DNA from: Saprospiraceae bacterium
Lineage (GTDB): Bacteria; Bacteroidota; Bacteroidia; Chitinophagales; Saprospiraceae
DNA: 62,922 nucleotides
Direction of reading: 5' to 3'
Assembly: GCA_027488135.1 (NCBI GenBank)
Contig: JAIYCH010000047.1
Span: forward strand, 1-62,922
Shown: positions 15,288-22,968 of the stretch, piece after piece
How the letters are laid out: each line of letters starts with the position of its first letter
Position numbering within the stretch: the stretch's first letter is position 1
Position numbers and translations under genes: made by a program
The notes under the pieces: model-generated
Told to the model about the DNA's origin: nothing
Databases searched by the model: none
Seen by the model: the letters and a program-made list of their open reading frames with translations, nothing else

Positions 15288-15764
15288 GTGAGCCAAAGTA
15301 TTTACTACCATACACAAGAATCAAGAAAAAACATCTTGAAAGATCCAATTAGGTGCATAAGAGATGACGCATGGCTTGGGGAAGCATTTTATTTTTGGCT
15401 TGATTTAGAAGATGCAGAAGAATGGGGTAACAAGTCCAAACGAGGTAGCCACTACTATGAGGTATATCAAAGTGAAATTCAAATAGATAATATTCTGGAT
15501 ACTGTTTTTAATGAGGATCATTATTTTTTTTGGTTCATAAAGGAATTAAATGACTATCTGAAGGAACGAGGACTTTGGAATGAGATACATGGAATTAAAT
15601 TTCAGGATTTACCTGCAAGTGCAGAAAGACTTTTAATAAGACCCATTGAATACAAGGCAGGGAAGATAAGACACTTTCAATACCGGAAGAGAATACAATT
15701 AGCCGTTTATAATATGGAAATTATCCTTAACTTTGAATTTCTTAAAAGAGAAAAGTGTATCTAA
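15288..15764 (+). CDS. Putative ADP-ribosyltransferase-like toxin of a TAC system
   Basis: 158 residues from a GTG directly after an in-frame TAG; no ATG is available nearby in frame. The N-terminus SIYYHTQES (H8) followed by WLGEAFYFWLDLEDAEEWG (Y35) resembles the first two strands of DUF3990-type ART domains (YHGT … DFGxGFYxT … A..WA). A third acidic/Gln motif may be DLPASAERLL. It is the first of three tightly spaced genes, the third being SecB-like, which is the layout of chaperone-controlled toxin-antitoxin operons. In CmdTAC, a phage-defence TAC, the toxin is an ADP-ribosyltransferase. The fold assignment here is by eye and tentative; the toxin role comes mainly from context. Confidence 0.55.
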   Translation: MSQSIYYHTQESRKNILKDPIRCIRDDAWLGEAFYFWLDLEDAEEWGNKSKRGSHYYEVYQSEIQIDNILDTVFNEDHYFFWFIKELNDYLKERGLWNEIHGIKFQDLPASAERLLIRPIEYKAGKIRHFQYRKRIQLAVYNMEIILNFEFLKREKCI

Positions 15765-15779
15765 GAAAATCACCTTTTT

Positions 15780-16022
15780 ATGTTGGATTTAAAAAACCTT
15801 GAAATTAAACTTGATTTAGCATTAGCTAATGAAACTAGTGAAAGCCTGACTGCGTGGCTTCATGAAAAAAGGTTGAATGCTTTTTTCCAATCTTTAGGCG
15901 AAGGTGTATTTGCTCCGATAACAGAAATATACTTAGAAAATGTGCTCACTTATCAAAATGTTGTTTTTGAAACAAAGTTTAGTGAAGTTCCTTGTTCACA
16001 ACATTATCAATTGGCTTCATAG
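15780..16022 (+). CDS. Putative antitoxin of a TAC system, 80 aa
   Basis: This 80-residue soluble protein starts 15 nt after the putative toxin and shares one nucleotide with the next gene (TAGTG). The N-terminal half is helical (LDLKNLEIKLDLALANETSE, then LTAWLHEKRLNAFF). The C-terminal half (ITEIYLENVLTYQNVVFETKF … YQLAS) is hydrophobic and could be the chaperone-addiction segment that SecB-like partners protect in TAC antitoxins. I do not recognise a DNA-binding motif. The assignment rests on position between toxin-like and SecB-like genes. Confidence 0.55.
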   Translation: MLDLKNLEIKLDLALANETSESLTAWLHEKRLNAFFQSLGEGVFAPITEIYLENVLTYQNVVFETKFSEVPCSQHYQLAS

Positions 16023-16450
16023 TGGAAATTGCGGACCAAATACAATTAAAATTCCATGGCGTTGATTTCCCTGTAATTAATTTGAAATCAGAAAATGCTT
16101 TTATACAAAGTCCAGAGAACAGAATAAATATTGATATTAAACCTAAGGTTTTTTATCCCTTAGAACAACCAAATTATTTTAAAATAATTCAAGAGGTTAC
16201 ATTAAGTTCCTCGAATTTCTTTGATTTATTCATTATTTCCGTCGGAACTTTTGAATTAAAAACTGATGTAGATAAGAACTTAAAGAAAGTATTTGTCAAT
16301 ATCAATGCGCCTGCTATCATGTTTCCTTACGTTAGGGCTTTTATCACTACACTAACAACTAATCTTGGAAATGTAACAAGTCCATTAATTATTCCTACCC
16401 AGTTTTTTAAAGGGGAATTAGAGGAAGTCCAACATCTTATAGAGAAATAA
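16022..16450 (+). CDS. SecB-like chaperone of a TAC system
   Basis: 142 residues from a GTG overlapping the antitoxin stop (TAGTG). The C-terminal half carries the SecB signature: NAPAIMFPYVRAFITTLTTN followed by LIIPTQFFKGEL, which corresponds to ILFPYAREL…LPPINF in housekeeping SecB. The N-terminal half (DQIQLKFHGVDFPVINLKSE) is also SecB-like beta structure. SecB-like chaperones in TAC operons (for example Rv1957 with HigBA in M. tuberculosis, and CmdC) bind and stabilise the antitoxin. Location in an operon with two small genes, not near sec genes, supports that role over general export. Confidence 0.75.
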   Translation: MEIADQIQLKFHGVDFPVINLKSENAFIQSPENRINIDIKPKVFYPLEQPNYFKIIQEVTLSSSNFFDLFIISVGTFELKTDVDKNLKKVFVNINAPAIMFPYVRAFITTLTTNLGNVTSPLIIPTQFFKGELEEVQHLIEK

Positions 16451-16538
16451 TTCGTTACCTCCAGGCATTTTTTACTTCATTTAAAAAACAGCCTCCAAGT
16501 CACCCGATCGATTTCCAAACAGCCGACGTTACCTCCCC

Positions 16539-17327
16539 TTAAGTAACTTTTTGATTTTTAATAAAAAAGTCAAAAATAGCTGGCGAAATGCGCTTCAGTA
16601 TCATAGCCAGCCCCTCTTTGAATCCACCAATATATACATTTCCCTTTCTATGGTAAATGGCGTCGAGCGCTAATCGCGCAAATTTTTCAGGGGATAATCC
16701 TAAATTATTTTGACTTGATTTAACCAGTTCTGGGGAAGTTCCCAATGAGTTTTTAGTGATATTGGTGGCAATAAATCCTGGCATGATGTTACAAACATTA
16801 ACACCCTCATCGGCAAGTTCCAGTCTCAAAGACTCAAAATAACCCACAAGGCCATGTTTTGCCGCTGCATAAGATGTTCTGTATTTAGTATTTATTTTAC
16901 CCATAACGCTGCTTATCACCACTATTTGTCCCTTTTGTACCAGTAGTTGGGGCAAAGCGGCTTTCGTAAGGGCAATGGTACCTATTAAATCCGTTTCAAG
17001 TAATCGCAATTCTTCTGAAAATGGGGTATCTACAGCAAAACTCCGTTGACTAATGCCCCCATTATTTATTAAAATATCGATTTTACCAAAAGCATTTATC
17101 GCTTTTTCTGCCAGCTCTTCGAAGGTATGGTATGCGCGCAAATCTAATGGAAGAATCACCGATAATGCCTCTTTATTTACAAAAGATTGTTGTACATTTT
17201 CTAGGGCAGCAACATTCCTGGAGGACAAAATTAATTGGGCACCGAGTTCGTTAAACAATTTCGCCATAGCTTCTCCCAGTCCAGAGGAAGCACCCGTAAT
17301 CCAGACCACTTTATTTTTAAAATTCAT
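16539..17327 (-). CDS. SDR family oxidoreductase
   Basis: A 262-residue classical short-chain dehydrogenase: nucleotide-binding TGASSGLG at 11-18, NNGG at about 88-91, catalytic S140 (VVISS) with Y153-x3-K157 (YAAAK). The C-terminal segment (KFARLALDAIYHRKGNVYIGGFKEGLAMILKR) resembles the DHRS7/Sdr-type membrane-associated subgroup. Substrate unknown. It is divergent from the amine oxidase gene (68 nt apart), which may share its control region. Confidence 0.85.
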   Translation of the reverse strand: MNFKNKVVWITGASSGLGEAMAKLFNELGAQLILSSRNVAALENVQQSFVNKEALSVILPLDLRAYHTFEELAEKAINAFGKIDILINNGGISQRSFAVDTPFSEELRLLETDLIGTIALTKAALPQLLVQKGQIVVISSVMGKINTKYRTSYAAAKHGLVGYFESLRLELADEGVNVCNIMPGFIATNITKNSLGTSPELVKSSQNNLGLSPEKFARLALDAIYHRKGNVYIGGFKEGLAMILKRISPAIFDFFIKNQKVT

Positions 17328-17395
17328 GTTTTTACGTAATTAATACTTTGTTGAATAAATATAGTTAATTTCAAGCGCTAAATAAATATTTCCCT

Positions 17396-18769
17396 ATGTT
17401 ACGACGCAAATTTGTACTATCAGCCATCAAAGCAAGTCCGTTTTTCTTATTCCAATCCTCTTTGACAAGTGCTTGTTCTCTGTTGGAAACGGAAGAAACT
17501 CCGGTACTTACCGATAAAAAAATTATTATCATTGGCGCAGGTATCTCAGGTCTGGCCGCTGCAAAAAAACTTAAAGCTGCAGGATTTACTGTAGTTGTAT
17601 TGGAGGCGCAGGAAAAATCAGGTGGACGATTAAGAACTGACCGATCTATAGGCATTGCATTTGATGAAGGTGCCAGCTGGATACATGGCCCAAAAGGAGG
17701 TAATCCAATTACGGCTATTGCTTCACAAGCAGGTGCTTCTACCTATTTGACAGACGATGAAAGTCTGAGAATTTATGACCAAAGTGGTAAAGAATATAAT
17801 ACCGATTTGTTGGACACTGAATATGATTTATTTGAAGCTGCGTTAACAGCGGTAAGGAAAGCAGGAACTGACACCCAGTCCTTTGAAGCCATATTCAACT
17901 CCTTGTATCCTGAAAAAGGAAAGGAAAGATTATGGAAATATATGCTTTCTGCTTACCTGGAATTTGATTCGGGTGGTGATATTTCTAATTTATCGTCGAA
18001 GTATTTTTATGACGATGAGGCATTTCCAGGGGCAGATGTAATTATCACCAACGGATATGACAAAGTAGCAGAGTTCCTTGGGAAGGGATTAGATATAAAA
18101 CTAAATTCCCGTGTTACAGAAATCAATTATGGGGCTCCACAACCTTTTGTTAAAACTGGGGGTACAACGTACGAAGCTGATTATATTCTGGTTACTGTTC
18201 CGTTAGGCGTATTAAAAAATAAATCAATTGCTTTTTCCCCGGTATTACCCAGTGAAAAAACTAAAGCCATTGAAAACACCCAAATGGGGAATATCAATAA
18301 GTTTCTTCTGGTATGGAAATCTGCATTCTGGGATGCAAACACTCAATATATAGGTTATACCCCAGAGACAAAAGGTAAATTTAATTACTTCATGAATGTA
18401 AATAAATTCTTGCCTTCTTCCAATGCTTTAATGACTTTTGCCTTCGGTAAATATGCCACCCAAACAGAAACGATGTCTGACGCGCAGATTACTACTGAAA
18501 TAATGAGCCATTTAAAATCCATTTATGGAAACAACATTAGTAACCCTATTCAATTTTTAAGAACGAAATGGGGATCGAATATCAACTCTTTTGGCTCTTA
18601 TTCTTTTGCTACGAATGGATCAGGACCACTCAATTTCGATACGCTTTCAAATGCAGTAAGTAATAAATTATTTTTTGCAGGTGAGCATACAATAAGAGAA
18701 TATCGTGGAACCGTTCATGGCGCTTATCTAAGTGGTATAAGGGAAGCTGACAAAATTATAGATTTATAA
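17396..18769 (+). CDS. Flavin-containing amine oxidase, lipoprotein or exported
   Basis: 457 residues. The N-terminus looks like a twin-Arg or lipoprotein signal (MLRRKFVLSA, lipobox LTSAC with C27). The FAD-binding GAGISG lies at 47-52, followed by VVLEAQEKSGGRLRT, the family hallmark. The C-terminal FAD motif is LFFAGEHTIREYRGTVHGAYLSG. This is the monoamine/polyamine oxidase family (PF01593). Substrate uncertain: polyamine, amino acid or an unrelated amine. It overlaps tail-to-tail with the DoxX-like gene by 14 nt. Confidence 0.82.
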   Translation: MLRRKFVLSAIKASPFFLFQSSLTSACSLLETEETPVLTDKKIIIIGAGISGLAAAKKLKAAGFTVVVLEAQEKSGGRLRTDRSIGIAFDEGASWIHGPKGGNPITAIASQAGASTYLTDDESLRIYDQSGKEYNTDLLDTEYDLFEAALTAVRKAGTDTQSFEAIFNSLYPEKGKERLWKYMLSAYLEFDSGGDISNLSSKYFYDDEAFPGADVIITNGYDKVAEFLGKGLDIKLNSRVTEINYGAPQPFVKTGGTTYEADYILVTVPLGVLKNKSIAFSPVLPSEKTKAIENTQMGNINKFLLVWKSAFWDANTQYIGYTPETKGKFNYFMNVNKFLPSSNALMTFAFGKYATQTETMSDAQITTEIMSHLKSIYGNNISNPIQFLRTKWGSNINSFGSYSFATNGSGPLNFDTLSNAVSNKLFFAGEHTIREYRGTVHGAYLSGIREADKIIDL

Positions 18770-19091
18770 AAAACAGATACCCATTCAACAACATGAAAAA
18801 GAAAGCGGGGATGATTAATTTGAAATCATCCCTGATTTTCACACGGGTAAGGACTCCCAATAACATGAGGAGAGATAGCCCACCGGCAGATAAAAGAAAA
18901 ATGGGTTTTACGAAGTAACCTACGAATAAACCCATCGCACCTAAAATTTCCAGTGTAGCTACTAATGTTCCAAACTTAGATAATCCAAAGCGGCTGAACT
19001 CCAATTTCATTTTGTCAGAAATGAAATAGGTAACGCCGTAGGAAAGAAATGAACCACCACTTAGTGCTACCAAAAAGGTATGTAAACTCAA
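18756..19091 (-). CDS. DoxX-like small membrane protein
   Basis: 111 residues with four hydrophobic spans, in the DoxX-like layout (LEILGAMGLFVGYFVKPIFL, then a LLGVLTRVKIRDD loop). Function in the family is poorly defined; inner-membrane redox partners have been proposed. It lies 3 nt after a second protein of the same length and topology, so the two may form a heteromer. Confidence 0.65.
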   Translation of the reverse strand: MSLHTFLVALSGGSFLSYGVTYFISDKMKLEFSRFGLSKFGTLVATLEILGAMGLFVGYFVKPIFLLSAGGLSLLMLLGVLTRVKIRDDFKLIIPAFFFMLLNGYLFFINL

Positions 19092-19094
19092 TGA

Positions 19095-19430
19095 TTAAGC
19101 ATTTTGATAAATCAGATAAATACATAAGGTCAAAAGAAACAAAGAGGGAATGTGTTTTTGCCAAGGATTTTTGACCTTAAAATGAAAATATTGGGCAACA
19201 ATCATTAAAAAACCCATAGCTGCAGCTGAGAGAACAACGTATTCTTCATGCCAAATGCTTACCACCAGCAAAGTAGCCAATATGATTTTCGACGCGCCAA
19301 CGATGGTTCGCATCAAATCACTTAATTCATACTGTTTGAATTCCTTGACGATATTATCGAACCTGAATACCCAGACAACTAGAATGGATGATGCGATGAC
19401 TACTTTTACAATGGTTTCTAGAGTTAACAT
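19095..19430 (-). CDS. DoxX-like small membrane protein
   Basis: 111 residues, four membrane spans (ETIVKVVIASSILVVWVFRF, SKIILATLLVVSIW, VVLSAAAMGFLMIVAQ, IPSLFLLTLCIYLIY). It follows the sulfatase gene by 2 nt and precedes the other DoxX-like gene by 3 nt, so the three are one transcript. It looks like a diverged DoxX-like protein. Confidence 0.6.
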   Translation of the reverse strand: MLTLETIVKVVIASSILVVWVFRFDNIVKEFKQYELSDLMRTIVGASKIILATLLVVSIWHEEYVVLSAAAMGFLMIVAQYFHFKVKNPWQKHIPSLFLLTLCIYLIYQNA

Positions 19431-19432
19431 AT

Positions 19433-21232
19433 TTACTGTTTTTGAATGAGCTGAGATTGAAATTCATTTGAACCAATTATTTGGACTCGCAGTAAATAAG
19501 TACCTAAACTTAAGTGTGCGGAAGCAAATCGTGCGATTGAATTGTGTGCAGAAAATACCTCTCTGAAACACTGCTTCCCCTGTAAATCAAATAATGATAG
19601 TTCAACGTTTGAATGCTTGGGAATGTTCAAAAATTCCAAAGAAATATCATCCCTAAAAGGATTTTCCAACACCCTGAAAAGATTGGCTGGAAGTTGAATT
19701 TCCCTATTTGGTGTGGTACTATTTGAAATATATGGATCGGATTGAGCTTTCCATTCGTTCCAATTGGAAATACCATCCTTATCGGGATCATCTGTCCCAA
19801 TAAAAGCCGTGGTTAACAGCTCTTTAATTTCCCAAAAATCAGGTAAGCTATCCCTGTCCAGGTCTTCTGCAGTTCCCGTAAATTTACTGTAACTCTTGTT
19901 CAGTGAAGGCATACGGGTATTTACCTTTTTCAAATAATCCCTAAGCTTTATAGTAAGTTCTCTCGCCTTTACGGGAAGTAAGTTGGTCAGATCAGTAGTT
20001 TCGCTAATATCTTTCTTCAGATCGAACATTTGAATTTTGTCCGCTTCGTAATCGACCAGTAGTTTATAATCTTTATCAATCCAGGCAGACTGAGGAAAAG
20101 TATTGGGATTAAAATGAGGGCAATGAAAAACTAACTCTTGTTGATTACGATTGAAAGGCAAATTTAATTGTGGTTTCAAGAGTGGCAGTAGACTGGTTCC
20201 ATCTAATAATGGAGGCAAAATAGCATTTCCATTGGTTGCTAATGCTGCAATGGTCGGAAATAAATCGTACGCAACTACAGGAGCGGTCTGGTAGGTATTT
20301 GCAGGAATACCAGGACCTATAATCATGAAAGGAACTCGAATACCCCCTTCCTGGGTAGAAGATTTCCCTCCTTTCAACGGACTATTATTCCCGCCAGCGC
20401 CATTGTCACCGATATATATTATATAAGTATTATCTGTAATATTTAATTCCTTTATTTTATTGAATAATGTATTCAAACCCGCATCTAAATCCTGAAGCAT
20501 TGCCCCATATTCGGCATCTTTATGTCGTTTTCCCAAAGGATGCTTTATTAAATCCTTCCACTCATCCACTGATTTTTGGGTTGCTTCAAAAGGGCTTCTT
20601 GGCGCATGGTGTGAAAGCTGGACATAAAAAGGCTTTCCATTTTTTACGGCATCACTCATAAAAACACAAGCAGAATCAGTGATACTAAAGATATTTCTTG
20701 GATCTGTTTGAATCAACCCATTATGATTTCCATCTTCATTTCCTGTTTCCCCATCGCCCCTGTCAAAGCCATGAAAAGCGGGACCTTTTCCCTGAATATG
20801 CCATTTACCATAATGGGCGGTTGTATAATTTAGTCCTAGTTTTTTAAGCCATTCCGCCATTGTTGTCAAAGAGTCTGGTATAGCCAGCTCCGTTTTAGCT
20901 TCCAACACGCGGGTACCCACTTCCTGCGTGTTGTCAGTAAATGTGAAGTGAAGCCTTGAGGTCGATTTTCCAGTAAGAATACTTATTCTCGTTGGAGCAC
21001 ATTTAGGCGCAGAAGCATACCCCTGGCTAAAAATCATTCCTTTTTTTGCCAATGCCTCTAAAACGGGCGTTTGGTAATAATCGCTGCGAGAATCAGGTTG
21101 ATTGGGATCCATCAAAACCGAAGTTCCATTCCAGCTTTGGTCATCAGAAAGGATAAAAACAAAATTGGGCTGAGATTGGGAAAAAAGGGTAAAATAACAA
21201 CATATAAAAAGAAGGCACAGGAGACGGGTCAT
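19433..21232 (-). CDS. Type IX-secreted sulfatase (arylsulfatase A-like)
   Basis: 599 residues. A signal peptide ends near LFSQS. The catalytic domain has the metal-binding DD at 30-31 (VFILSDDQSW) and the formylglycine motif C78-A-P-T-R82 (Cys type), followed by ILTGKS. A second site motif IGDNGAGGN is conserved. After ~residue 450 come calcium-loop text (DLDRDSLPDFWE, DPDKDGISNWNEW) and a C-terminal beta-sandwich (FRVLENPFRDDI … GTYLLRVQI) that looks like a T9SS type A sorting domain. The enzyme would act outside the cell on a sulfated glycan or ester. It needs a formylglycine maturase encoded elsewhere. Confidence 0.87.
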   Translation of the reverse strand: MTRLLCLLFICCYFTLFSQSQPNFVFILSDDQSWNGTSVLMDPNQPDSRSDYYQTPVLEALAKKGMIFSQGYASAPKCAPTRISILTGKSTSRLHFTFTDNTQEVGTRVLEAKTELAIPDSLTTMAEWLKKLGLNYTTAHYGKWHIQGKGPAFHGFDRGDGETGNEDGNHNGLIQTDPRNIFSITDSACVFMSDAVKNGKPFYVQLSHHAPRSPFEATQKSVDEWKDLIKHPLGKRHKDAEYGAMLQDLDAGLNTLFNKIKELNITDNTYIIYIGDNGAGGNNSPLKGGKSSTQEGGIRVPFMIIGPGIPANTYQTAPVVAYDLFPTIAALATNGNAILPPLLDGTSLLPLLKPQLNLPFNRNQQELVFHCPHFNPNTFPQSAWIDKDYKLLVDYEADKIQMFDLKKDISETTDLTNLLPVKARELTIKLRDYLKKVNTRMPSLNKSYSKFTGTAEDLDRDSLPDFWEIKELLTTAFIGTDDPDKDGISNWNEWKAQSDPYISNSTTPNREIQLPANLFRVLENPFRDDISLEFLNIPKHSNVELSLFDLQGKQCFREVFSAHNSIARFASAHLSLGTYLLRVQIIGSNEFQSQLIQKQ

Positions 21233-21302
21233 ATTTAAAAATTATGGTTAAATATAGGCATTAGATGAAGAAAGAAGGCAAAAGTTTAATGCATATAGTT
21301 AT

Positions 21303-21338
21303 AAAAAAAACTACAGATGGAAATAAATCCATCTGTAG
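21303..21338 (-). terminator. Intrinsic terminator after SusD 1
   Basis: Perfect 10-bp stem (CTACAGATGG 21311-21320 with CCATCTGTAG 21329-21338). Read on the minus strand it is followed by an 8-T run. It ends the SusC-SusD transcript and separates it from the sulfatase operon. Confidence 0.85.
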
Positions 21339-21384
21339 CCAATAATTCACAAAACTCAATTATTCAGTATGAAATAGAAACTAA

Positions 21385-22935
21385 TTATTGAATGATCCAC
21401 ATTTTTCCAAAAACATCATCTTTTCCGGCATACTGCCTGGTTAATGCTTCATTTAAATTAACTGCATTGGTAGTTAGTTCGTTATTTGGATATCTAAATC
21501 TCAAAGGAATTTGGCCACCATTTCCAGTACCCACACCTTTTAGAAAAGCTGGGATATTAGTTCTTCTGAAATTGTAATATGCCTCCAAATCATTTCCCTG
21601 TGCCATAGCCAAATATTTTTGCTCTAATATTTGAGTCAAGCCAGATAGGCTATTTCCAGCATACTTCACTACAGGAAGAGCAAGATAAGTATCTGTATTT
21701 ACAGGTAAAGTTAGATTATCAAAAACACCTAAAACAGCGCCTGGTTTAGCAAAAGAAACGGTAAGGTTACCAGTTTTAATGCCGTAAAAATCCATAGAAG
21801 CGAGAACACCTCTTTTGTAAAAGCTCTCGGCATCGCCAGAAGCCCAACCTCTATTTATACCTTCTGCAATGTTCAAACACATTTCAGCATAGCCAACCTG
21901 AACAAGAGGTTCTCCCTCGTAAGTAGCATAAAAACGCTTACGGTTAATCAACGAGTAAATACCCTTCTGAGCGTTAAAAGCCATGTCATCTAAACTTTCA
22001 CCAGAACTTGCACCATTAAATGATTCAAAGTCTAAAGGAGATTTACCTGCTTTAATAGCAGCTTCGGTAGGTTCTGCCACAACGAACAATCTTGGATCCT
22101 GATATTTTTTCAACAAATCGATATACAATTTTGAAGTATTCTCGCGAAGGGCGTCAAAACCATAATTATCCGGATTTTTTGGATATTTATATAGTGGCGC
22201 TTTTGAAAGAAACTGTAAATTGTCCGCATTACTTGTAAATATTGGATATTTAGTAGGGTTAGCTAAAACCTCTGAAAAAAGTTGTTTAACTTTCAAATCA
22301 GCATCTCCCTCTTTTTTACTCAAGCTGATTAACACTCTTAATTTGAATGAGTTAACCAATTTTTGCCATTTTACAAGATTGCCATCATAGAACCAATCAC
22401 CATCTACTTTTTGACCACCCTTTTGGATTAGAGAAGCAAAATCGCTGTTTGATTCCTCTAACCATTTAAGTACTTGTACGTATATTTCCTTTTGTGTTGC
22501 ATATTTCGGAGCAGTATTCTCCAATCCATTTAAGCTTTCTAACAAAGGTAAATCACCCACTTTTTGGGTCATATTAACAAAATGGTAAGCACGTAAAAAC
22601 TTTCCTACTGCAGAATAAGGATTCACAGCTGATGCGCCTGCCTTGATAGCCTCTTCCTCCATTTTCTGCACATTTTTTAGACGGGTATAGTCTAAATCTG
22701 CAGAACCTGACCAGTATTCATTGGTACCATAATAGTTGTAATTAATACAAAAATATTGATTCCAACGCATCGGTGAGTTCCATGCACCCGTGCGCATATT
22801 TAAAAGTACGCCATTCATAATGAGAGAAGGAGGCGTTGAAGTGGCTCTGTTTGGATCAACATCCAGGGAAGCATAATCACATGAATTGAAGGCAAACATG
22901 CAAATAGCCAATGTTATAAATATATACTTTTTCAT
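21385..22935 (-). CDS. SusD-like outer-membrane lipoprotein (SusD_2 type)
   Basis: 516 residues with a lipobox ending at C19 (MFAFNSC), then DVDPNRATSTPPSLIMNGVL, typical of the SusD-like_2 (PF12771) branch. The C-terminal AQGNDLEAYYNFRRTNIPA motif is the usual helix near the end. These proteins cap a SusC channel and bind the incoming ligand. It lies 33 nt downstream of its SusC, and its terminator follows immediately. Confidence 0.9.
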   Translation of the reverse strand: MKKYIFITLAICMFAFNSCDYASLDVDPNRATSTPPSLIMNGVLLNMRTGAWNSPMRWNQYFCINYNYYGTNEYWSGSADLDYTRLKNVQKMEEEAIKAGASAVNPYSAVGKFLRAYHFVNMTQKVGDLPLLESLNGLENTAPKYATQKEIYVQVLKWLEESNSDFASLIQKGGQKVDGDWFYDGNLVKWQKLVNSFKLRVLISLSKKEGDADLKVKQLFSEVLANPTKYPIFTSNADNLQFLSKAPLYKYPKNPDNYGFDALRENTSKLYIDLLKKYQDPRLFVVAEPTEAAIKAGKSPLDFESFNGASSGESLDDMAFNAQKGIYSLINRKRFYATYEGEPLVQVGYAEMCLNIAEGINRGWASGDAESFYKRGVLASMDFYGIKTGNLTVSFAKPGAVLGVFDNLTLPVNTDTYLALPVVKYAGNSLSGLTQILEQKYLAMAQGNDLEAYYNFRRTNIPAFLKGVGTGNGGQIPLRFRYPNNELTTNAVNLNEALTRQYAGKDDVFGKMWIIQ

Positions 22936-22968
22936 TTTTAAAATTTTAGCGTTGTAATGATACAGGTC

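Noticed and set aside
15269-15352. ATG-started short frame overlapping the putative TAC toxin start
   Set aside because: It ends after 27 codons with no family match. The GTG frame continues through the whole gene.
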